From NCBI GenBank assembly GCA_902619165.1, contig CACNDI010000011.1:1-64000 (forward strand): 64,000 nt of DNA, in the 5' to 3' direction. The notes beneath the pieces were generated by a model. That model was not told where the DNA came from. It saw only the letters and a program-made list of their open reading frames with translations, and did not search any database. The position numbers and the translations under genes are program-made. The stretch is from an uncultured Alphaproteobacteria bacterium. GTDB taxonomy: Bacteria > Pseudomonadota > Alphaproteobacteria > Rhodobacterales > Rhodobacteraceae. Below, in pieces: positions 1 through 8,350 of the stretch (within the stretch, counting starts at the first letter, position 1; each line of letters begins with the position of its first letter).

Positions 1-47
1 GACTCGAAAAGATAAACAGCAAATAAATCATAAAAGGTCTTAGATCC

Positions 48-479
48 TTAAACTTTAGACCCATGGAATCTTACTATTGTTTCAGCCTGATCTTTACTTA
101 GTTTAGTTTGGGCTACAATATCATCTGCTGAACTACCTTTTCGAGCAAGATCTATTGCTTCATTGAACACTGTTTCGCTATTTATGCCTTCTGCCAGCAT
201 ACTTAGCTCCTTCTTCGTTCCCTCGGCTACAGTAGTTGCATCTGATACCGCACCTGAAAGGTTTGATATTCGAGAACTCAGAGAACTAATATCTGAAGTT
301 GTATCATCTGTTCGATTTACGAGTCTGTTTACTTTATCTCTTAAACTCACAACTTCTTTTTCGATAATTGAAAGTGTTTTATTTTGTTGAAATATAAAGT
401 AAATGAATGTTGCCAGGAATGCTATAACCCCAGCTCTTTCAGTAAAAATATAATCTAATATTAGAACTTGAAGATCCAT
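48..479 (-). CDS. DUF2802-like membrane-anchored protein
   Basis: A 143-residue protein with one N-terminal membrane segment (about residues 10-30), a long polar coiled-coil-like middle, and a C-terminal helix pair. The C-terminal sequence ARKGSSADDIV followed by LSKDQAETIVRFHG has the pattern of the DUF2802 family, which is often encoded among flagellar and chemotaxis genes. It is the last gene of the minus-strand flgP-flgT-flgA-flgM run, 37 bases after the flgN-like gene. The fold suggests a small helix-turn-helix-like tip on a membrane stalk, but the molecular function of the family is unknown. The family call is fairly good; a flagellar role is inferred from position. Confidence 0.7.
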   Translation of the reverse strand: MDLQVLILDYIFTERAGVIAFLATFIYFIFQQNKTLSIIEKEVVSLRDKVNRLVNRTDDTTSDISSLSSRISNLSGAVSDATTVAEGTKKELSMLAEGINSETVFNEAIDLARKGSSADDIVAQTKLSKDQAETIVRFHGSKV

Positions 480-516
480 TGCGGAAGATTGTATTGAATT
501 ATGGATTCAAAACAAG

Positions 517-822
517 TTATTTTCTTTTAATATTTTCTTGTAGATATTGCGAAAACTGATTTGCCCAGTTTACTTTGCCTTGTGAGGCTTTTTCTAATAT
601 TGAAATTCTTTCTATGAGCAAATTGACATTTTCTTTTTCACTATCCAGTAGATCCTCGGAAAAATTTTTATTACCAAAAACCTCCATGCTTTCAGTCAAT
701 ACTTTGTCAGTTTCGATCAATGTTTCAATTAAAAGCTTTGGTTCGAGAAAATTTTTTTCTAAAGAAACTAAATTTTCCATCATAGTTTTAACTACATAAT
801 TATGTGCTGTAGGTAGAGACAT
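517..822 (-). CDS. FlgN-like flagellar export chaperone (tentative)
   Basis: A 101-residue, mostly helical, acidic protein directly downstream of flgM. In many bacteria that slot holds flgN, the export chaperone for the hook-associated proteins FlgK and FlgL. The sequence shows long amphipathic helices (LVSLEKNFLEPKLLIETLIE and a second one near residues 60-80) and no signal peptide or membrane segment. This agrees with a four-helix FlgN-type chaperone, but FlgN proteins diverge quickly and I see no diagnostic motif. The assignment therefore rests on size, composition and the flgA-flgM-X order. Confidence 0.5.
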   Translation of the reverse strand: MSLPTAHNYVVKTMMENLVSLEKNFLEPKLLIETLIETDKVLTESMEVFGNKNFSEDLLDSEKENVNLLIERISILEKASQGKVNWANQFSQYLQENIKRK

Positions 823-850
823 CTTTAAAACTTAAATAGTCGTCGATTTT

Positions 851-1153
851 TTAAGATTCTGAAGTCCAGTAAGACTCAAGCAACTTATCTGCCAGCTTAT
901 CAAAGTCAATAGGATACTCACCATTCTTGATCTTTTGTTTGATCCTCTCAACCGCCTCCATGTTTATTGAAGGATTTTCTGCCATAACTTTCAATGCCTC
1001 TCTAGATTTACTTGTTAATACAGCATCAACCTTGGAGCCAGGACCAGCGGAAGAACTTGACTCAGTGAGCTTCTCAGCCTGTGCCTTCGCTTCTGTCATT
1101 CCTTTGGACACTTCAACTCTCTGCCCAGTAAAATTTTTTATTGATCCAACCAT
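851..1153 (-). CDS. flgM: Anti-sigma-28 factor FlgM
   Basis: A 100-residue protein with the FlgM plan. A disordered Ser/Gly/Ala-rich N-terminal half (SSSSAGPGSKVDAV) is followed by helices in the order SKSREALKVMAENPSINMEAVERIK, then KIKNGEYPIDFDKLADKLLES. The NGEYPID element is the typical FlgM C-terminal signature that contacts sigma-28. FlgM binds FliA in the cytosol and is exported once the hook is finished, releasing late gene transcription. Its target, fliA, is at 8351 in this window. It is preceded by a strong AGGAGA ribosome site and follows flgA by about 33 bases. Confidence 0.85.
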   Translation of the reverse strand: MVGSIKNFTGQRVEVSKGMTEAKAQAEKLTESSSSAGPGSKVDAVLTSKSREALKVMAENPSINMEAVERIKQKIKNGEYPIDFDKLADKLLESYWTSES

Positions 1154-1186
1154 TTTCTTTCTCCTGTTTAAGTATACGACATAAAG

Positions 1187-1930
1187 TTAATAAATTTTAC
1201 GAAAAATTGACATTTTTCTCGAATCTTCAACAAATCCTTCAACTATCTTTTTGCTGGAGATATTTTTTGCCAATATTCTGTCTCCTTTTGCACCATTACT
1301 TAGCGCTATTGCTTCCATTTTTACGTATATTTCACCTATTTTGTGCTCAATTATTATCTTTTGATTTTTATGAACCAACCAGTCTGGCTTCAAATGATTA
1401 GTTTTTAAAGTTGCACCTTTCTGTAAGTTTTTTATCAACCGTTTACCAAGAACGCTTTCAAAGTCGCTAAAAGCCCCCTTAGAAAGAACTGCTTTCTTTT
1501 TCGATAGAATTAAATCTGTTTTTTCTATTCTATCTCCCTTTAATTTTGAATTTTTTAAAATCAGTACTTCAACTTTGGCTTGCGAACTATTGTTTTCCAA
1601 AAAGTTATGTGATTTGTTAATATTTTGAGCGTAGTTGGCTGTAGGCAACTTATTTCTGAAGTTATAATTCCACGACTTATTCGTTTTACATCTAAGATTT
1701 ATAGTTTTCCATGATCCATCTCTCTTTGAAATTATAATCTCGTCTTTAGAGCACCCAGTAAAAACTCTATTTTTATTAATGATAGGTTGAGCACTTAATC
1801 CTTCCTCCTTCAAGTGATCAATTACCAATTTAGTTAAGCTTGAACCAGTTATTTTTTCCTGCGAGGCTATGCTCTCTAAACTGAGACCCCACCAGATTGC
1901 TATTATAAGTAATGCCTTCTTAACCAGCAT
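1187..1930 (-). CDS. flgA: Flagellar P-ring assembly chaperone FlgA
   Basis: A 247-residue exported protein with an N-terminal signal peptide (hydrophobic ALLIIAIWWGLSL). The C-terminal half has the FlgA SAF-like pattern: LKGDRIEKTDLIL, then SVLGKRLIKNLQKGATLKTNHLKP, then GEIYVKMEAIALSNGAKGDRI. FlgA is the periplasmic chaperone that helps FlgI form the P ring. Its start abuts the preceding stop codon, and a GGAGG ribosome site lies inside the end of the upstream gene, so the two are translationally linked. Length is normal for alphaproteobacterial or vibrio FlgA. Confidence 0.85.
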   Translation of the reverse strand: MLVKKALLIIAIWWGLSLESIASQEKITGSSLTKLVIDHLKEEGLSAQPIINKNRVFTGCSKDEIIISKRDGSWKTINLRCKTNKSWNYNFRNKLPTANYAQNINKSHNFLENNSSQAKVEVLILKNSKLKGDRIEKTDLILSKKKAVLSKGAFSDFESVLGKRLIKNLQKGATLKTNHLKPDWLVHKNQKIIIEHKIGEIYVKMEAIALSNGAKGDRILAKNISSKKIVEGFVEDSRKMSIFRKIY

Positions 1931-2356
1931 CTATCCTCCAAAATAGTAGATATTGTTATTTTTATATGAAATCTCCTCATCCAAGTCGAACTTGATACCC
2001 TTCATAAGTTTTGAGATTTGATTGATGCTTGGAAGATGAATAGTTTCTTCGGCAATCATATAGTTTACATTCCTATTTCTAAAGGCATGATCGTTTAACG
2101 AAACAATTGCCAGTTGTAAAAAGTACTTATTTAACCCGCTACCGTCATAGTATTTTTCGATTATTAGATTTAAACTTTCCCCAGGCAAGATCATATGTTT
2201 CTTTGAGTGGTCAGGATCCTGAGCGAACTCATTTGATCTGTCTGATAGCTCAGATGCATTATTGTATTGCAGTACAATAAAGGGCTCCGCATTGAGAAAA
2301 TTAGTTGCAGTAAAAGCTATATAGAATAAAAGTAAGTAAATAAGGTTTTTTAGCAT
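1931..2356 (-). CDS. Exported LysM/FimV-type domain protein
   Basis: A 141-residue protein with a signal peptide (residues about 1-24). Around residues 55-110 is a LysM-like or FimV-N-terminal-like stretch: MILPGESLNLIIEKYY, then AIVSLNDHAF, then NRNVNYMIAEETIHLPS. The order P-G-E-S-L ... A-F ... N-N ... A ... L-P matches the FimV-type peptidoglycan-binding fold. It sits between flgT and flgA with a one-base overlap to flgT. It may position H-ring or P-ring components on the cell wall, but this is inferred from neighbours. I do not know a named flagellar homologue. Confidence 0.6.
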   Translation of the reverse strand: MLKNLIYLLLFYIAFTATNFLNAEPFIVLQYNNASELSDRSNEFAQDPDHSKKHMILPGESLNLIIEKYYDGSGLNKYFLQLAIVSLNDHAFRNRNVNYMIAEETIHLPSINQISKLMKGIKFDLDEEISYKNNNIYYFGG

Positions 2357-3498
2357 TACATGTTACCCAAAAATTGAATTGATTTTCCATTGAGGTTACT
2401 TAATTCAAGCGCTGTATTAAGTGGCACCAAAACGGATTTAGTCTCTGAGACTTGTTCAACCCGCAATACATTGAAAGGAGTTTTTTCACCTTTAGTTACA
2501 GCTAGTGCAGAAATCTTAATTCCATGTCTTTTGCCAAGGGGAACTTCTATTTTTCCATTATTTACTGTTATAATGCTATTTGTTTCTTTGCAAATTAGAT
2601 TATCAATAACCTCTTTAGCATGTTCTTTAGCAGCGATTGAGATGGGTTCAACGATGTTGTCTCTATTTGTTTTTAGTAATAAATTTATAGTTCTCCATGG
2701 ACCACTTGAACTAAATAATGCTTCTAATGATTTAGACTTCGAAAAAGATGATGTGTACGTGCTTCCATCATATACGTTAGTATTAAAGGTAATTAGAAGA
2801 CTATTATAAGTGGTAAAACCGACTAATTTTTCACGCTCAGCTATTGATATCTCTGAAACTGCAGCATAATCTCCATAATTCGTTTTTTCTCTTCCTGAAG
2901 TAAGAGAAATATAGTCGTAGTCGTCATTTGCGGTAATAAGCTGATCACGGTCAAGTGATACAAAAGAATTATCCGTAAGATTAATGTCTTCTGCCGACTT
3001 TAAAGAAGCAATAATTTCATTCGTTAATTCATTGGCTAGTGAGTACACCCAAAATGGTGCAGAGGGAGCTACATCTATCACTGGCTTATAAACAGACAAG
3101 CTCTTGAGACCTTTATTATCACACTCTTTTTTTCTCAGCTGGCCAACTGCAGACCTAATTTTGACAATGAAATGCATATCAGTTCGCTCTTCTGAGATAA
3201 TTGTATAATCGAGTATTTTACTCGCCGGCTGAATTACTAAGTTTTCCTGAATAGATGTGTCAGTGGAAACCGCTGAATAACCATTTATCTTAGCTCCTCC
3301 ATGAAGCGCTGCAAGGTATAAGGCGTCCTCAAGTGCTCTTCGACGAGCGATATCGATAATTTCGTCATCCTCAATTACGGCACGTCCCGTAGTCTCTATA
3401 AATCTGACAGTATCTTTAGCAAAAGCCTTACTTATAACAACTGAGAAAATAGCTGCGAGAATAAATACTGAGTAAAAAAAGATTGATCTCATATTCAT
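2356..3498 (-). CDS. flgT: Flagellar H-ring protein FlgT
   Basis: A 380-residue exported protein, close to the length of Vibrio FlgT. After a signal peptide it shows the FlgT N-terminal domain: ETTGRAVIEDD, IARRRALEDALYLAALHGGAKI, and a return strand FIVKIRSAVGQL. Middle and C-terminal beta-rich domains follow, the last containing LGKRHGIKISALAVTKG. In vibrios FlgT forms the H ring around the basal body and is needed to load the MotX/MotY stator scaffold. It lies between flgP and the LysM-like gene. FlgT is not a standard part of alphaproteobacterial flagella, which makes this locus notable. Confidence 0.8.
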   Translation of the reverse strand: MNMRSIFFYSVFILAAIFSVVISKAFAKDTVRFIETTGRAVIEDDEIIDIARRRALEDALYLAALHGGAKINGYSAVSTDTSIQENLVIQPASKILDYTIISEERTDMHFIVKIRSAVGQLRKKECDNKGLKSLSVYKPVIDVAPSAPFWVYSLANELTNEIIASLKSAEDINLTDNSFVSLDRDQLITANDDYDYISLTSGREKTNYGDYAAVSEISIAEREKLVGFTTYNSLLITFNTNVYDGSTYTSSFSKSKSLEALFSSSGPWRTINLLLKTNRDNIVEPISIAAKEHAKEVIDNLICKETNSIITVNNGKIEVPLGKRHGIKISALAVTKGEKTPFNVLRVEQVSETKSVLVPLNTALELSNLNGKSIQFLGNM

Positions 3499-3510
3499 TT
3501 TTTTGTTTTT

Positions 3511-4044
3511 TTAAGCCACGTTACGTGCTTGTCTGAGCAGGTAGCTTAATGTATCTTTATCAATTTCTAAAAGAACCTCATAAGTATCGCTTCCAGTTGG
3601 ATTAATCCTTACCGTCCTCGCGCCACGAATTGTTCCTGATACTATGCCTCGGAATGTGTCGTTTTGAACCATCAAATCGATTACAGTAGTATTACCTTCA
3701 ACTTTAAGCCCATGGATTTGTTCTGCAAGATCACGCATTGCTGCCATTCTAGCCGACCTTATCGCCATCAATCTCTTTTGATTAGCAGACCGTCCAGGTT
3801 GTGATGACACGACGGCATAACCCATTGCGCTTATGGTAGGGACCTTGTCAACTGATGCGTCTAATACTTCATTTATTGCAGCAAGGTGAGCAGCGTCTTC
3901 GCCCTTGTTATTACTTAATACATTTAAAGTTGAAGCAGTACCTCTATCATCCATGTTAGTCAAAAAGCTGGACTGACAACCGCTTACAAATAAAGCTAAT
4001 CCAACCGCCGGTATTAGCATTTTTATTACTTTCTCGTTATTCAT
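3511..4044 (-). CDS. flgP: Flagellar outer-membrane lipoprotein FlgP (LPP20 family)
   Basis: A 177-residue lipoprotein with a signal peptide ending in the lipobox VSGC (Cys23). The body has the LPP20/FlgP pattern: AMGYAVVSSQPG, then KRLMAIRSARMAAMRDLAEQI, then GTIRGARTV and a closing strand YEVLLEIDKDTL. FlgP forms an outer-membrane ring or disk associated with the H ring in Vibrio and Campylobacter. It is the first gene of the minus-strand flagellar run, and a sigma-54-type promoter lies 37-51 bases upstream. The start is supported by an AAGG ribosome site. Confidence 0.8.
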   Translation of the reverse strand: MNNEKVIKMLIPAVGLALFVSGCQSSFLTNMDDRGTASTLNVLSNNKGEDAAHLAAINEVLDASVDKVPTISAMGYAVVSSQPGRSANQKRLMAIRSARMAAMRDLAEQIHGLKVEGNTTVIDLMVQNDTFRGIVSGTIRGARTVRINPTGSDTYEVLLEIDKDTLSYLLRQARNVA

Positions 4045-4080
4045 TTTCTAACCTTATATTTTAAAAGCATAATCCCTTCT

Positions 4081-4095
4081 GCATTTTTTATGCCA
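4081..4095 (-). promoter_or_regulatory. Sigma-54-type promoter upstream of flgP
   Basis: Read on the minus strand this is TGGCATAAAAAATGC. It has the invariant GG and GC separated by exactly ten bases, as in -24/-12 promoters (consensus TGGCAC-N5-TTGC). Transcription would begin near 4069 and run into flgP at 4044. The -12 element is ATGC rather than TTGC, so it is imperfect. A second site on the opposite strand lies 36 bases away, which supports real divergent control. Confidence 0.5.
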
Positions 4096-4131
4096 TATTT
4101 CTTTGTTATTCGTTTTTGTATCAATACAGGA

Positions 4132-4146
4132 TGGCATGATTGTTGC
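4132..4146 (+). promoter_or_regulatory. Sigma-54-type promoter upstream of flhA
   Basis: TGGCATGATTGTTGC matches the -24/-12 consensus TGGCAC-N5-TTGC at all but one position, with the required ten bases between GG and GC. Transcription would start near 4158, leaving a leader of about 118 bases before flhA. No other sigma-70-like promoter is obvious in the 230-base gap. An RpoN activator of the FlbD/FlrC type would be expected elsewhere in the genome. Confidence 0.6.
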
Positions 4147-4275
4147 TTCTTTCCCTTTGATGAGCTTGAAGATAGTGAGAAAGCTAGATCAAAGTGTTTA
4201 AATAGTAAGGTTTAGGTAAAATTTTAAGGCAATAAACAAACTACGACTTTTTTTTGACAGGGAGAAACAAGAGTC

Positions 4276-6375
4276 ATGGAATTGACAAAAAACAGCACAT
4301 CATTATCTGGTAATATCTCGGATGTTATTAAGTCTGGAGTCTTACCACTGGGTATTATTGTGCTTGTTGCTATGATGGTATTACCTCTCCCAGTATTCTT
4401 GCTAGACATTTTTTTCGTTTCTAACATTCTAATTTCTCTCGTGATCTTAATGGTAGCTATGCATACGTTCAGACCTCTCGATTTTTCAAGTTTCCCTAAT
4501 CTTTTGCTTATCGCGACAGTACTAAGGCTCGCTTTAAATGTTGCTTCAACTAGAGTTGTTTTAGGTCAGGGTCATACTGGGAATGATGCTGCTGGCCAAA
4601 TAATCGAGGCTTTTGGTAATTTTATTGTTTCCGGAAATTATGCTGTAGGTATTTTTGTTTTCATAATTTTAGTCATTATAAACCTAGTAGTAATTACAAA
4701 AGGTGCTGGAAGAGTATCTGAAGTGTCGGCTCGTTTTACGTTAGACGCAATGCCGGGAAAACAGATGGCCATCGATGCAGACTTAAATGCAGGAGTTCTT
4801 TCGGCTGAGGAGGCTACTAATAGGCGAGAGGAGATAGCGCAAGAGGCAGATTTTTATGGTTCAATGGACGGGGCTTCAAAATTTGTGAAGGGTGACGCAA
4901 TTGCATCGATTCTTATTTTAGCAATCAATATTATAGGTGGCCTAATCATAGGAATAAGTCAGTATGACTTGCCAGTATCAACGGCAGCAGAGACATATGT
5001 CCTTTTATCAATAGGTGATGGTTTAGTAGCACAGATCCCATCATTATTATTAGCCATTTCGACGGCAATTATTGTAACACGTGTTTCCTCTAAGCAGGAC
5101 ATGGCGACCCACATCGGTGACCAACTTAGTATATCGCGAGCTTGGATTCCAGTCTCAGCTGTATTATTGCTGATAGGTTTTGTTCCGGGAATGCCAAATC
5201 TACTTTTTATTACGTCAGCAATAGTTGCGGCTACAGCAGGCTTTCTAGCTCGGAGAGTAGAAAGAAAAAGGGAAACAAGGACTGAAGATTCAATCGAAGA
5301 TGAAAATGTTCAAGAAGACGTTGATGGAGATCAGCTTAGACTAGAGGATGTAACGGATTATTCGCCAGTGTCTGTTCAGCTGGGCTATGGCCTTGTAGAG
5401 ATGGTTGATGATGACACAGGTGGTCCTTTGGTTGAGAGAATTACCGGTATAAGGAAACAAGTATCAAAGGCACTTGGCTTTATAATACCCGCAGTAAGAA
5501 TACGTGATGATTTAACATTGTCATCTAATCAGTACAGAATAAGGATAGGGCAGACAATAGTTGGTGATGATTCGATCTATCCTGATCGGAAACTGGCTAT
5601 CCCAGGTGATGATACAAATATAAAGTTAGATGGAATTGAGGTGAAGGATCCCTCCTTTGGGATGGATGCTACGTGGATCCTACCATCTCAACAAAATGAA
5701 GCGGAAGAGAAAGGATACGTCGTCGTAGCCCCCGAGTCTGTTTTAGCTACTCACTTAAGCCAGATATTCTATAAGCATTCGGGGAAACTTATTGGGCAAG
5801 ACGATGTTCAAACTCTTTTAGATAATCTTTCTCAAACCGCACCCAGTCTTGTTGAGTCACTTGTACCCAAACTAGTTCCTCTACATAATCTCACAGGAGT
5901 TTTAAGAGAATTACTTTCAGAACGAGTGCCAATAAGTGATCTTAGAATTATCTTAGAGTCTTTAGCAGGGTTGGTAGGAAAGAATTTAAGCGTGATTGAA
6001 ACTGCTGAGGCAATTAGACCCAATTTGGCAGGGCTGTTGATACAACAGGTAGCCCCTCTGAATAAGGCGCTACCCGTTATAACTTTTAACTCCGAATTAG
6101 AACACATGCTTATCAAGATGGCTAAACAAAATGGAGAGGAAGGTTTAGTTTTGGATAACGAATTAGCAACAAAGCTTATTTCTAATATCTCTGATCTAAA
6201 CCAAAAACTTATTTCTGAGGGTAATACAGCCGTTCTCGTAGTTTCACCTAATATAAGAAGACAAATTTCAGGAATAATTCGGCAGCATATCGAAGACTTG
6301 ATTGTCCTTTCATTTACTGAATTGCCAGACAACAGAAAAGTGAATGTTGTGGCAACTATAGATGGAGGTTCTTAA
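4276..6375 (+). CDS. flhA: Flagellar type III export gate protein FlhA
   Basis: A 699-residue protein of standard FlhA length. The N-terminal half has about eight membrane segments and the FHIPEP family motifs NLLLIATVLRLALNVASTR and GDAIASILILAINIIGG. The C-terminal half is the soluble export platform domain, including LVPKLVPLHNLTGVLRELL and the terminal VNVVATID strand. FlhA forms the nonameric export gate that receives chaperone-substrate complexes at the inner membrane. It begins the plus-strand run flhA-flhF-flhG-fliA, set off from flgP by divergent promoters. Identification is secure. Confidence 0.97.
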   Translation: MELTKNSTSLSGNISDVIKSGVLPLGIIVLVAMMVLPLPVFLLDIFFVSNILISLVILMVAMHTFRPLDFSSFPNLLLIATVLRLALNVASTRVVLGQGHTGNDAAGQIIEAFGNFIVSGNYAVGIFVFIILVIINLVVITKGAGRVSEVSARFTLDAMPGKQMAIDADLNAGVLSAEEATNRREEIAQEADFYGSMDGASKFVKGDAIASILILAINIIGGLIIGISQYDLPVSTAAETYVLLSIGDGLVAQIPSLLLAISTAIIVTRVSSKQDMATHIGDQLSISRAWIPVSAVLLLIGFVPGMPNLLFITSAIVAATAGFLARRVERKRETRTEDSIEDENVQEDVDGDQLRLEDVTDYSPVSVQLGYGLVEMVDDDTGGPLVERITGIRKQVSKALGFIIPAVRIRDDLTLSSNQYRIRIGQTIVGDDSIYPDRKLAIPGDDTNIKLDGIEVKDPSFGMDATWILPSQQNEAEEKGYVVVAPESVLATHLSQIFYKHSGKLIGQDDVQTLLDNLSQTAPSLVESLVPKLVPLHNLTGVLRELLSERVPISDLRIILESLAGLVGKNLSVIETAEAIRPNLAGLLIQQVAPLNKALPVITFNSELEHMLIKMAKQNGEEGLVLDNELATKLISNISDLNQKLISEGNTAVLVVSPNIRRQISGIIRQHIEDLIVLSFTELPDNRKVNVVATIDGGS

Positions 6376-6399
6376 TGAATATTAAAATTGGAGATGAAA

Positions 6400-7560
6400 A
6401 TGACTACATATAAATTTCTAGCATCTGACAGTGCAAGTGCTATGGAGGAAGTGGTTAAAAAACTGGGCCCAGATGCATTGATAGTTGCCACTTCAAAAAA
6501 AGGAAATAAGGTAGAAATCGAAGCGACTAATAATGTTTCAAGCCAGCAGAAAGTTAGAGATAATAAGAGTAACTTTTCGGATGTCTTACACTCCAAAATA
6601 GATTTTTTAAGACAGAAACAAAGAAATCGTATCTATAATAGAGAATCAAATGATTTTGAAATTGAAGATTCACGAAATATTATAAGTGATAAAAATCAGA
6701 CATCTGACATGCTTAAGGTTGGAGAGCAGATAAAACACTTGCAAAATATGCTTTCAGGAATGGTCATAACTGATGAAAAAGGATTGAATGAAAAAACAGG
6801 TAATTCTACTGCCCTCAAACTTCGACAGATGGAATTTACACCAGAAATAGTTGCGTCTTTAAAGCCAGCTTATGATGGCTTGAGTCTAGATAGAGGGCGA
6901 AGTGCCTTTTTAAAGGCTTTCGCTAATAACATTTCTTGTGATGAGATTGAAGAAATCTTTAAATCTGGTGTGATATTTATCTTAGGTCCCAGTGGAGCCG
7001 GAAAAACGACTTTATCCGCCAAGCTTGCAGCTAGAATAATGGAAAAAGATAAACAGTTGAGACCAACATTAGTTTCAGCTGAAAGTGAGCTGAGCAATAG
7101 AAGGGATGACTTAGGTTATTATTCAAAGCTTCTTAACATACAAAAACTTAACTATCAGATAGACGAAAATTGTGCTGGGTTTGATACTATTTGTAAAGGT
7201 CAAAAGATTGTTGATATCTCATTAGGAGCAGAAGAAGGCAAATATTTGATCCAAAATATTAGAAATCAAGTAGGAGCAACAAAAGTTACTACTATTCTCT
7301 GCCTTCCCTCAGGTAGTAGCAGGCAGCTTTTGAGTGCTCAGGTTAACAAATATAGGGATTTTAAACCAATAATAGCCTTCACTAAAATTGATGAGTGCCG
7401 ACTTTTCCCCAGAGAGTTGTGTGTTTTACACAATAAAAATGTGAAAATGGGTTTTTTGACAGGATCGAAAACTATACTTGGCTCATTAGCATTATCTGAG
7501 CCGGATGTTTTAGCAAGTCACTTGGAAAGCTATCTAAATGATGAGTTTAATGATGAGTAA
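6400..7560 (+). CDS. flhF: Flagellar SRP-like GTPase FlhF
   Basis: About 386 residues. The opening TTYKFLASDSASAMEEV and GPDALIVATSKKG are typical of FlhF. A basic, divergent linker follows, then the SRP-type NG domain with P-loop GPSGAGKTT and G4 motif TKID. FlhF places the flagellum, usually at the pole, together with FlhG. I chose the ATG at 6400, which has GGAG seven bases upstream; the frame is open further upstream only through a TTG at 6388. The 3' end overlaps flhG by 23 bases, so translation is probably coupled. Confidence 0.9.
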   Translation: MTTYKFLASDSASAMEEVVKKLGPDALIVATSKKGNKVEIEATNNVSSQQKVRDNKSNFSDVLHSKIDFLRQKQRNRIYNRESNDFEIEDSRNIISDKNQTSDMLKVGEQIKHLQNMLSGMVITDEKGLNEKTGNSTALKLRQMEFTPEIVASLKPAYDGLSLDRGRSAFLKAFANNISCDEIEEIFKSGVIFILGPSGAGKTTLSAKLAARIMEKDKQLRPTLVSAESELSNRRDDLGYYSKLLNIQKLNYQIDENCAGFDTICKGQKIVDISLGAEEGKYLIQNIRNQVGATKVTTILCLPSGSSRQLLSAQVNKYRDFKPIIAFTKIDECRLFPRELCVLHNKNVKMGFLTGSKTILGSLALSEPDVLASHLESYLNDEFNDE

Positions 7561-8332
7561 TTCAATAGCTATAGCAAGTGGAAAGGGAGGCGTGGGGAAA
7601 ACCACGATTGCCGTAAATCTGGCTCTGACCTTATCTCAAATGGGGTCAAAAGTTTGTCTTATGGATGCCGACTTTGGATTGGCAAATGCCCACATAATGT
7701 TGGGTATAAACCCAAAAAAAACAATAAGAGATGTATTGAAAAATAATATGTCGGTTGAAGATGTAATTGAAACGGGGCCCCATGGGCTAAAATTTATATC
7801 TGGTGGCAATGGCTTGATCGATATTTTAAATATAGAGAAAAATTCGAAATACCAGCTAATTAGATCTTTGGATCCTATTGAAAGGAACGCTGATACTTTG
7901 GTCGTGGATATACCAGCGGGCGCATCAGAAAATTCGATGACCTTCGCTTCAGCAGTTGATAGATTAGTTATTGTACTAGTTAGCGAGCCTACAAGTTTTA
8001 TGGATGCTTACACATTTATTAAAACAGCAAAATTGGATTATAATCTTCACAATTTTTCAATCGTCGTTAACATGGCCGAGAATGAAAAAGCTGCCAAGGA
8101 AACTTTTGACAAATTCCAAAATATTGTTGGCAAGTTTTTAAATGCACATCTGACCTTTGCCGGAGGTATGCCTAGGACAAAGAGAATCCAGAACGCCATT
8201 ATCAGAAAGCTTCCAATTGTTCTGGACAAAGAAGCTGATTTTGAAAAAGTTGCATTTCAGCGGTTATCAAAAAACATCATTAAAGCTGGAGAAAATAAAC
8301 ATAATGGTATACGCTTCTTCTCTGAGAGCTGA
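7538..8332 (+). CDS. flhG: Flagellar number regulator FlhG/FleN (MinD-type ATPase)
   Basis: A 264-residue ParA/MinD-family ATPase with the deviant Walker A KGGVGKTT close to the N-terminus and the switch region MDADFGLANAHIMLG, which is typical of FlhG. It limits flagellar number by antagonising FlhF and, in some bacteria, the master regulator. It overlaps flhF by 23 bases and is followed 18 bases later by fliA. That order, flhA-flhF-flhG-fliA, is the classic polar-flagellum arrangement. ATGs at 7550 and 7553 are alternative starts; the first has a GGAAAG ribosome site. Confidence 0.92.
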   Translation: MMSLMMSNSIAIASGKGGVGKTTIAVNLALTLSQMGSKVCLMDADFGLANAHIMLGINPKKTIRDVLKNNMSVEDVIETGPHGLKFISGGNGLIDILNIEKNSKYQLIRSLDPIERNADTLVVDIPAGASENSMTFASAVDRLVIVLVSEPTSFMDAYTFIKTAKLDYNLHNFSIVVNMAENEKAAKETFDKFQNIVGKFLNAHLTFAGGMPRTKRIQNAIIRKLPIVLDKEADFEKVAFQRLSKNIIKAGENKHNGIRFFSES

Positions 8333-8350
8333 TTATAATACGTAGAAAAA

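Noticed and set aside
5832-6332. Minus-strand open frame of 166 codons opposite flhA
   Set aside because: It lies wholly inside flhA, has a composition typical of antisense reading of that gene, and no ribosome site or family match.
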